Under the pieces are notes generated by a model, which was given only the letters and a program-made list of their open reading frames with translations, was not told the DNA's origin and did no database searches. Made by a program: the position numbers and the translations under genes. Of a DNA stretch of 64,000 nucleotides, positions 55,557 through 64,000 are shown one piece after another. Source of the stretch: Viola odorata (Eukaryota; Streptophyta; Magnoliopsida; Malpighiales; Violaceae); NCBI GenBank assembly GCA_963691705.1, contig OY829541.1, positions 34,546,719 through 34,610,718 on the forward strand. Direction: 5' to 3'. Within the stretch, counting starts at the first letter, position 1. The number at the start of each line of letters is the position of its first letter.

Positions 55557-56484
55557 TGCGTAGGATATGTAACACATACCTTTTGATCTTTGTTCAAGAC
55601 TGGATTTCTATCTGCGGAAATAATATGACTCTCTTGATGTTTAAGTCTCCTAACAGCCAGGCGTTAAGCAATCTAAACCAAGCAATTGAGGATCTTGAGT
55701 AGAATCCTTAAATCTGGACTCCGGTATGAGAATCAATCTAAGGCAAACGACACAATGATGCAATATTCGGGTTATACTTGAAATAGACTCGAGAATTGCA
55801 AGACTCAAGAAGGAACAAAGTTCCATAGGAACAAAGAGGTACCCCCCCTGAGAAAGACAACATCTTCACCTTTCAAAAATTCATCATAATATCTTATTAA
55901 TCATACGGCTTGGCCTTTAAATAGGCTAGGAAATACAAACTTAGAAACCCTAAAATAATTTCCTAAATAGATAATTCCTAAATAGATAAATTCCTAATTA
56001 AAATAAAACTCCTAATTATTAAATAACTACTAAATAACTACTGGAAAGCTTCCACATGCATCATAGATGCTCAAGACGTCTATTCGACTTGAAACTCCTA
56101 GACAAATATCTTCTCACGTGCACCATGCGTGGCAAAATGTCCAACTAGCGTTTCTGTTGATCCACAAGTCCAAATGGGACGCAACTTGAACCCAAAGCTT
56201 TGTCTTGGACTGACATTTAATATCCAGTTGGAATCTCACAAAAAGCTCGAGCCATTTGCCCTGAGGCTCATTGACAATCCAGCATTGTCCATTCTCGCTC
56301 ACAGTCTGCGCAATAGCACTTCGACTTGATGTAACTCCAGATTCCCTAGTCCAAATAACCTGAATTTTAAACACGAGATATCCAAGACTCCAGGATTCAT
56401 TATGCAATTAGAATCACTCAAATCGGAGGTGATTTGATCACCTTTCTCCTCTTGTCGATTCTGGCGCCGCTTAGGATTGTATCA
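55557..56484 (-). repeat. Array LTR 6
   Basis: Copy of LTR 4; end of the second 3,791-bp block. Confidence 0.88.
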
Positions 56485-57457
56485 TCCCATCTCTCTTCAA
56501 GAAGATTCGTCCTCGAATCTGTTTCTAACTGACAGACTCATATTCAAGGATTAGATAGCATTGAATAACAAGAAGGGATAAGGATTACCCAAGACATCCA
56601 CGGCGACGGTGGTGTCTATTCTCTTGGTAATGGTTTGGCCTAACCATTACTCCTCCATACGGCTGTTTTGCTAACTTGGTGTGGCAACCGGTGCTCGGTG
56701 TAAGAACATCCTCTCCAAGCAGCAACCCTAAACATAGCCTTCCTCTCGCACGCCATGCGCCTTAAGGGTTCGCGCATGCGTGGCTTGCGGTACGAGGGTC
56801 GTATCATCCCCTCGCCCTTCTGGAAGATTCGTCCTCGAATCTTGGCGTTGGGTTCCGGGCTTGTATCGCAACTCTCCTCCATTCTCAAGAAATGTCGGGT
56901 TTAGATACAGTTCATTACTCTGATCCAAACATCGAATCATCCCTCTCGACTCTCCATCTTGCCGATTCGGTCTTACTCTTGCTCCCTACTTTCAGTCGAC
57001 TCAATTTAGACTCTAAAATAAAAGACTCTCTTTTTCTTTTTTTTTTTGACTATAGATAAATAAATCACAATCGATTTATCTATACAGACACATGACCGAC
57101 TCTAGGGTGCAAACCGACTAATTAGACTTTGATTAGAAATCAACCTCATATTTCTAATAGACTCCAAACGAAAAAGGACATTTTGGTGGACTATTTTTTG
57201 TGACTCTTTTGTATGACTCTTTTGACACTTTGGGGACTGATTTTGTGACTCTTTTTTTTTTGACACTTTGGGGACTGATTTTGTGACAGTTTTTGTAAAT
57301 AAACAAATCAAATAGAAAAGACCCCAACTGATGCGATCTAAGTAGTTTTGGATGCGCAACAACGAAATCTCTACCTAAAGACAAAAGTAAAGGATAGTTA
57401 GGATAGTTACCAAACCTGAACGCCTTGAGCTCCACTACCAACTGATACCAATATAGT
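56485..57457 (-). repeat. Array internal segment 7 (973 bp, type A)
   Basis: Type A but with private differences (TCTCTCTTC in the tract region, GGCTGTTTTGCT), so the near-identity stops at 56484. Confidence 0.88.
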
Positions 57458-58385
57458 TGCGTAGGATGCGTAGCACGTACCTTTTGATCTTTGTTCAAGA
57501 CTGGATTTCAATCTGCGGAAATAATATGACTCTCTTGATGTTTAAATCTCCTAACAGCCAGGCGTTAAGCAATCTAAGCCAAGCAATCGAGGATCTTGAG
57601 TAGAATCCTTAAATCTAGACTCCGGTATGAGAATCAATCTAAGGCAAACGACACAATGATGCAATATTCGGGTTTTACTTGAAACAGACTCGAGAATTGC
57701 AAGACTCAAGAAGGAACAAGGTTCCATAGGAACAAAGAGGTACTCCCCCTGAGAAAGACAACGTCTTCACCTTTCAAAAATTCATCATAATATCTTATTA
57801 ATCATACGTCTTGGCCTTTAAGTAGGCTAGGAAATACAAACTTAGAAACCCTAAAATAATTTCCTAAATAGATAATTCCTAAATAGATAAATTCCTAATT
57901 AAAATAAAACTCCTAATTATTAAATAACTACTAAATAACTACTGGAAAGCTTCCACATGCATCGTAGGTGCTCAAGACGTCTATTCGACTTGAAACTCCA
58001 AGACAAATATCTTCTCGCTTGCACCATGTGTGGCAAGATGTCCAACTAGCGTTTCTGTTGATCCGCAAGTCCAAATGGGATGCAACTTGAACCCAAAGCT
58101 TCGTCTTGGACTGAAATTTAAGATCCAGTTGGAATCTCACAAAAAGCTCGAGCCGTTTTCCCTGAGGCTCGTTGACAATCCAGCATTGTCCATTCTCGCT
58201 CACAGTCTGCGCAACAACACTTCGACTTGATGTAACTCCAGATTCCCTAATCCAAATAACCTAAAATTTGAACACGAGATAGCCAAGATTCCAGGCTTCA
58301 TTATGCAGTTGGAATCACTCAAATCGGAGGTGATTTGATCACCTTTCTCCTATTGTTGATTCTGGCGCCGCTTAGGATCGTATCA
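57458..58385 (-). repeat. Array LTR 7 (outermost, 5' on the minus strand)
   Basis: Ends exactly at the expected LTR terminus (CGTATCA on plus). Next to it, without any further array sequence, lies an LTR fragment of RT7. Confidence 0.88.
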
Positions 58386-58496
58386 CTATGCCAGAGTCCC
58401 CCTCTGGCGCCTTACAGGTATATGGGTCCAAAAGTCAGACCAACCTTATCCAAGGCCCATCACACAAAAGGCCACACTCCGGATCAAAGATTATCA
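58386..58496 (+). repeat. RT7 LTR, 3' end only
   Basis: Shares with the RT1-RT5 LTRs the GCCAGAG-CCCCCTCTGGCG palindrome type and the terminus TTATCA. Its 5' part is missing at the array junction. Confidence 0.65.
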
Positions 58497-58498
58497 TT

Positions 58499-58516
58499 TG
58501 GTGTTGTCATTGAGAG
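58499..58516 (+). other. RT7 primer-binding site
   Basis: TGGTGTTGTCATTGAGAG two bases after the LTR; two mismatches to the RT2 site. Confidence 0.7.
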
Positions 58517-61240
58517 CATTTAAACTACTTGAGTGAGCAATCCTCAAGAGCTAAAGGCTCCGTTATTGTTTATTTTTATCTCCGAATCATGGTCAAAGGG
58601 CTATTCAGAGATTTTCTCTAAATCTCAAGCAGATCTGGGCCGAAATAGCCCCAGATCCATCACTTACCCAGCATTCAAAGTTAGCCCATAAGGTTCGCCT
58701 TTTTCGCTTATTTTTCAAAGGAACGCAACAAGGTTACAACTAAACGACCTGTCACTTGCCCTTTGAATGATCTGCGAATAAATAAAGTGCTCCATCAAGC
58801 TCACGCATGGCATCTAGAAGATCTATCCAGCAAACTTGACCTCGAGCCCAACGCCAACGAATCCTTGACCAACAGGTGCCTCAATAGTGGCGTCGCGTTG
58901 CAATCCCAAGGGCCAACCTGCGTCAGGCGCGTGGCCGTTATCCCCAAAGCATTTACTAGCGATTGGCCGTTTTCTCCAAGGCGTCAAATACAAAAATACT
59001 CTTTTCCTATGCATTCAACACGTCCCCCTGACATCATCGACCTTTCCTCTTCATAAACCCATACCCATGTGGAGTATATATACCCCAAAGAGATCACCAA
59101 CAAAACCCAAATTTTCTTCACAAAACAAATTGATGAAGAAAATCCTTCAGAAAGAAATCAGATCTCCCTACCAAAAAGCCAAGAAAAACATGAGGAAACA
59201 AAGATCATCCACCCTGAGCCTCCACACCAGGCCAAGATCTCAACCCAACCCTCGCAAGAGCTCTCTCCATCACTTTCATAGGATCAAGCGGCGCAAAAGA
59301 AGAAGGCTCCAACTGCCCACCGAAGGAAGTTTCGACAACACACGTCAAACGAGACGGAAGTCTCAATAACTCACGTCATGTGAGTCGGGTCCCCGAGTGT
59401 AAAGTCGGATCACCGCAATGTCAATCACACGCCTACGACTGAAGCTCACCTCGAGGGGATTCGAGGCCAAAAGGAGTGCCCGGGTTCTAGGTTTACAAAA
59501 CCAACAGAAGAACCAAGGTCGGGTAGGAGCTGTACAAGAGGCCTAGCATCCGGAGCGGCACAGGCTACCACTTTCATCAGAAGATGCTAGTCGCCCGTAG
59601 CAGCGCTACCGTAACCATAGGGTTCTTCGAGGCTCTACGCCGCTCAACATGAAGAACTCATGGGGTTGTTCTAGCGCAACTCCCTAATGAGCTCTTTCAG
59701 ACGGTATTGCGCTAAAATCAAAGCGCTCCTCTACCCGTACCTTTGGTCTCACCTAAAACTACCATGCGATGCAGTTGCTGGCCTTCAAACTCTATATCAT
59801 ATAGTATGGACTCCGCAACTGCAATCGCCATGATCCATTCCTTTACTATGGATCATGCCGACAACCGCGCATCGGGCCTAATACGACCACCAAAAAGGCA
59901 ATAGCCGAGAAGTTGGATGTCACAAGAAAATGGCCCGAGTCCCCGAGACTTATGCTGACGGGGACAAAAGCTGGTGAACTGCAAGCCACGACCACACCAA
60001 GAAGCAGTCACACACGAACTCGAATGTCGGGCCGAAATGGGGACAACAAAGCGGACCGTTGCACCGAAGAAGCAAGTAAAAACCCCCAACGACCCAAAAT
60101 ACGACCGAATGTCAGAACTACCTCCTCAATGTCAATGGCTATAGAGGAGCATTCCGCCAATATCCTAAAAAAAGTGACCAGGTCCCCGACGACCCAGAAA
60201 TGGCGCAAGTGACAACAAACGCAAAGCCAACAACTGGATAGGTCACAAACTGAAGTCCAGAAGCTCTCACGGCTCAACACAAACCGACTCCGACACAGAA
60301 CAACCCGCAAAGAGGCATTGAAACTTCGTCGGGAGAAGGAAATTAGTGAGAGAAATGTGAGGTCAAGAGTGAAAAAGAGACTCTTCGACAACAGAAGCGT
60401 TACAAGAAGTTCCGATAACTCACGTCAACATGAGTGGATCAACAGGGAATCAGGCCGACGCTGACATAGCGTTACGTTAGATGAAGATGCAGAAGGAAAC
60501 CCCTGTGCAGATCCAAAACCTGAAAGGAAGAGGCACAATCACACCCTCAACAATGAATGCTCACACTCTGCCTCTTCTAAATCTGACATGCGAAGGAAGC
60601 AGATGAACCAACGTCATCTCACAGTGTAGATTTTCAATGCTTCTACCACCATAACTCATTCCTTAATAATGTCGACCAACTGAGCATCGGTCCTAACTGC
60701 AATCATTCGGCAATGATGCCTCAGCTAACGTATGTCGAAGAAACCATTGAATGATGTCAGGCAAAGTAGGAAGGGCTTGATATAATCTTGAGGCCATGAT
60801 CTCCACTCGGAGAAGCTCCCTAAAAGCCAAACCCATGTTTTGGCATAATTCAGTCAGCTCTCTGACAAAGAAGAAACCTAAGTACAGTAAAATCCAGTAG
60901 AAGCTCCAAAGACCCCACAAACTACTCAATCACGTCCCCAACTGCTGATAAGAAAGCTTCACATCTTCACCAAAGACTAGGGAATAAAACCTCAAAATTC
61001 CTTATAGCAGAAAATAAAAAGATGTATTCAGAATCATCACATCTTGGAGCAAAGGCTCTTTGTATTATTATTTTTATTTACTATCAATACAAAGGTTAAC
61101 ATCTTAGCTTTTTTCAAACCAAATTCAGCTCATAAATAAAGCATGTGTTTTAATATTTGATATTTGCCTAGAACTATCTCAGAAACCGAAAGGTAGCACA
61201 TATTATAAATATTAAAATATCTGCCAAAATAAGAGCACTC
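58517..61240 (+). other. RT7 internal sequence, no recognisable gene
   Basis: Several open frames of 60-160 codons on both strands, none with a motif I recognise. A TATA-like TATATATACC at about 59076-59085 precedes a Lys/Gln-rich frame (59069-59369). The phrase GGTCCCCGA recurs near 59391, 59941 and 60182, and ACTCACGTCA near 59368 and 60418. I do not call a gene. Confidence 0.4.
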
Positions 61241-61259
61241 AAATATATATATATATATA
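61241..61259. repeat. AT microsatellite
   Basis: About nine AT units directly before the minisatellite. Confidence 0.9.
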
Positions 61260-62164
61260 AAAGTCTGCTAAGGATCATCCGAGAAGATGGAAAAAGCAGC
61301 ATACATCAACTAAATCTGCAAAGGATCATCCGAGAAGATGACAAAAGCAGCAGATATCAACTAAATCTGCAAAAGATCATCCGAGAATATGGAAAAAGTA
61401 GCAGACATCAACTCAGTCTGCCGAAGACTCATCAGTAAGATGAGAAGTAGCAGACGTTAAACTTCCAAGTCTGCAAAGGATCATCCGAGAAGATGACAAA
61501 AGCAGTAGACATGAACTAAGTCTGCCAAAGACTCATCAGTAAGATGAGAAGTAGCAAACGTTAATCAACCAAGTCTGCAAAGGATCATCCGAGAAGATGG
61601 CAAAAGCTGCAAAGTTTCATCCAAGAAGATGGCAAAAGCAGCAGACATCAACTAAGTCTGCAAAGGATCATCCAAGAAGATGACAAAGCAGCAAATATCG
61701 ACTAAGTATGCCGAAGACTCATCAGTAAGATGAGAAGTAGCAGACGTTAAACCTCCAAGTCTGCAAAGGATCGTCCGAGAAGATGACAAAAGCAGTAGAC
61801 ATGAACTAAGTCTGCCGAAGACTCATCAGTAAGATGAGAAGTAGCAAACGTTAATCAACCAAATCTGCAAAGGATCATCCGAGAAGATGGCAAAAGCAAC
61901 AGACATTAACTAAGTCTGCAAAGTTTCATCCAAGAAGATGGCTAAAGCAGCAAACATCAACTAAGTCTGCAAAGGATCATCCAAGAAGATGACAAAGCAG
62001 CAGACATTAACTAAGTATGTCGAAGACTCATCAATAAGATGAGAACTAGCAGACGTTAAACTTCCAAGCTCTGTAAAGCTCATCTGAAGAGATGACAAAA
62101 ATAGCAGACATTAAGAATAAATCTGCAAAATTCATTTAAAGAGATGACAAAAATAGTAGATATT
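61260..62164 (+). repeat. RT7 minisatellite B: two interleaved units of about 50-55 bp
   Basis: Type 1 has TCTGCAAAGGATCATCCGAG then AAGATGGCAAAAGCAGCAGA; type 2 has TCTGCCGAAGACTCATCAGT then AAGATGAGAAGTAGCAGACG. About 17 units in irregular order. Each unit holds a short stem (TCATC ... GATGA). Confidence 0.85.
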
Positions 62165-62550
62165 AAGAACAACCTCCCTTATAACGACACAATCCTCTAA
62201 GAAAGAACGATGGGAAAGCGGCCTATAGGATCGGAGAGAACAACCTCTTTTCCACAACGGCACAATCCTTTAAGAAAGAATGATGGGGAAAGCAGCTTAT
62301 AGGATCAGAGAGAACAACCTCCCCCTATAACAGAACAATCCTCTAAGAAAGAATGATGGGGAAAATGGCCTATAGGATCAGAGAGAACAACCCCCTATAA
62401 TGGCACAATCCTCTAAGAAAGAATGATGGGGAAAGCGGCCTATAGGATCGAAGAGAACAACCTCTTTTCACAACAGCACAATCCTCTAAGAAAGAATGAT
62501 GGGGAAAATAGCCTACAGGATTAGAGAGAACAACCTCCCCCTATGATGGC
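62165..62550 (+). repeat. RT7 minisatellite C: five units of about 75-82 bp
   Basis: Units of AGAGAACAACCTCCCCCTAT, then a CACAATCCTCTAAGAAAGAA part, then GATGGGGAAAGCGGCCTATA and GGATC. CAATCCTCTAAG and the unit end CCTATAGGATC are the best-conserved parts. Confidence 0.85.
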
Positions 62551-64000
62551 TGATTGAACCATAATTGATGTGGTTTTATCACTAGTTTCCTTATTCTAAT
62601 TGAATAGTTAGCTATTGTTTTTGGCTACTTTCGTTTGATTACTGCAGGAAACGCTATTGAGGATCAACTTTACCAAAAGAAGGAGAAAAGACCAAGAATC
62701 AGATCATTTGGAGCAAACGGTGTCTCCTTGATCAATCTAATATAGAAGAACCTTTCTTGATCAAAGGTGACCACCCTTGACCAAGGCTCCAGTTGGAGAA
62801 CTCACGGATCAGATGAATCATGGGCCGAATTTGAAGTGGACTCCCACCAACCTCGGTGGCCTTTTGAGCTTTCAATGGAAGAAGATTAGGTCATTCAACC
62901 TCCTGATTCACCTTGATCAAGAGTCATTGACCAAGAGAGATTCTTGAAGATATTTTCCTCAACCATCGACGTATCTTATTAAGACTTTACTATCTATTAT
63001 TTTCCTTTTTAGTTTCCAATAATTTAGGAAGAGCTGGACTATTTAAGTCTTTTCCTAGGGTTTTAGAAAGGGGATGCTTATTATATGCTTTTTCTTGGGA
63101 ATTATTCTAAGAGCTTGCATCCTTCTGTTTTGCAACCGTACTCTTGCTCCTCCGTTTAACGGAGGATTATCAATAATCATTATCTATTATCTATTTTCAT
63201 CTTCTATTATGAACATGAGTAGCTAATCACATCGTTCTTAGTAGAGGCATGAGTATGAGATTGCATAAGGCCTAATTAATCTTATTAATACTAGTATTTG
63301 CATTTATTTTGATCTTAAGCTTTATCTTATGTGTTATTTGTTTGGTTTTAGACTTGATCAATCTAGGAACATCCAGGTAACACTATAGTCAGACCCAGAC
63401 TTGGATTACGTAATCTCACACCCAAGATATATCATAGTAGACATCCATACGCTCCCCGGAGTGACTGCGACATGGTGGAAGATCTGAATAATCTCACAAT
63501 CGCCCTACTGATGCTCGAGGAAACCGTCGGGAGTTGTCTTCTCCTAGTTCGATCATCTGCCAATCAGTAAATCCCCTAAGCAATGGTGGTTGGTAAGGCG
63601 CCACCGGCAACCCTTAATCCTACTCGCATTGGCCCTGGGGTGGTGTTGAGAAGGAGAGAAGATAGGGACCAGGGGTACGGAAGTCCTATAGCAACTCTGT
63701 AAATCTAGGGTGAATATCCATGCGTTGATGATTGCAATTCATATCTCATAGCCATTTTCCTCTACTAGGAATACTTCTCACATTTGATCACATCTCGAAC
63801 ATTCTCGCGATCTTGATCAAGGACACTTTCATTCTTGACCAAGGCCGCCGAATCACTTTTGTCACTCTTGCATTTTAATTCTGTTTTAAAACCCCATTAG
63901 TATTGTTTCACTACACACCTGTCATTGCACAAGCATACACTCAGATTAGTCCCTCGCTCTCTGTGGATCGATCCTTTTACCCACTGTATACAAATCTAAT
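62551..64000. other. Unassigned AT-rich sequence, LTR- or leader-like
   Basis: No gene recognised. Contains CTATTTAAG (63040) and AATAATC runs, and repeated TTGATCAA or CTTGACCAAG phrases. The style resembles LTRs or untranslated leaders of large plant retrotransposon derivatives, but I found no border, PBS or second copy in the window. Confidence 0.3.

Larger units (their letters stand above)
44626..58385 (-). mobile_element. Tandem array of a non-autonomous LTR element (RT6), LTRs shared between units
   Basis: LTR (927-929 bp) and internal segments (963 or 972 bp) alternate: one truncated and seven complete LTRs, seven internal segments. On the minus strand each internal part starts 7 bases after the LTR with TGGTATCAG (start of an initiator-Met tRNA type PBS) and ends with the polypurine tract GAAGAGGGATGGGA directly before the next LTR (TGATACAATCC). 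No gag or pol domain is left. The GATTCGAGGACGAATC piece before the tract is typical of the polyprotein end and tract region of plant chromoviruses, so I infer a chromovirus-derived deletion product. Confidence 0.85.
58386..62550 (+). mobile_element. RT7: remnant of a further LTR element, plus strand
   Basis: LTR 3' part, PBS-like site, unrecognised internal sequence, then minisatellites. No retrotransposon protein domain found, so it is either non-autonomous or too decayed. The right border is only inferred from the end of the repeats. Confidence 0.5.

Noticed and set aside
45006..58230. Many repeated open frames of 66-125 codons on both strands of the array (for example 48532-48825, 49667-49915, 50447-50647)
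   Set aside because: They run across LTR and PBS borders, overlap on opposite strands, and are repeated only because the DNA is repeated. No domain found.
58588..58620. Possible gag start in RT7
   Set aside because: The ATG at the right distance from the PBS is followed by a stop after about ten codons and no gag motif follows.
59913..60391. Overlapping frames (99 and 127 codons) in RT7
   Set aside because: Opposite strands of the same DNA, low complexity, no match to a family I know.

Overview
The window is repetitive DNA from a flowering plant nuclear genome, probably a eudicot; I cannot name the species. Almost all of it is LTR retrotransposons, mostly Ty3/gypsy of the Tat/Ogre group. 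That assignment rests on gag with a CX2HX4-5HX4C knuckle, the protease-RT-RNase H order with a second RNase H domain, integrase, and long extra ORFs. I see no ordinary host gene, rRNA, tRNA or CRISPR array.

Layout by nesting (RT1-RT7 are my labels). RT5 (minus, 42153-44625) was hit by RT4, an Ogre-like element (minus; 5' LTR 38865-42152, ORF1 with a DUF7745-like protein, then gag). RT4 was hit by RT2 (minus, 7436-37038, perfect TSD CTTGA), so RT4 ORF1 is split between 37044-38323 and 7007-7430. RT2 was hit by RT3 (plus, 9158-24359, perfect TSD CTGAC). RT1 (minus, from 3110 off the left edge) was inserted separately into RT4 gag. This gives a four-deep nest: RT3 in RT2 in RT4 in RT5.

The most interesting content is shared by RT2 and RT3. 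Between pol and the 3' LTR each carries antisense genes, read opposite to gag-pol: a ~126-aa helical protein (gene 0), a ~105-140-aa Ser/Pro-rich protein with an acidic tail (gene 0.5), and two large intron-containing genes (gene 2, gene 1). The large proteins have an N-terminal domain resembling the 'putative gypsy type transposon' family (PF04195), a disordered middle and a C-terminal coiled coil. Several of these genes have their own TATA-like and AATAAA-like signals at matching places in the two elements, so they look like independent transcription units. Introns sit at the same places with the same phases. In RT2, genes 2 and 1 are fused into one chimera. RT3 landed inside gene 0 of RT2 while carrying its own copy of gene 0.

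44626-58385 is a tandem array of a non-autonomous, probably chromovirus-derived LTR element (minus): one truncated and seven complete ~928-bp LTRs alternate with ~963/972-bp internal segments, sharing LTRs. One 3,791-bp dimer (48903-52693) is repeated at 52694-56484 with no difference seen at the points compared. To its right (58386-62550) is a remnant of a further element (RT7) with an LTR end, a primer-binding site, unrecognised sequence and three blocks of minisatellites; 62551-64000 is unassigned.

Most gag-pol frames are broken by stops, small deletions and frameshifts. The best-preserved coding sequences are RT2 gag, RT3 gene 0, RT2 gene 0.5 and much of both integrases.
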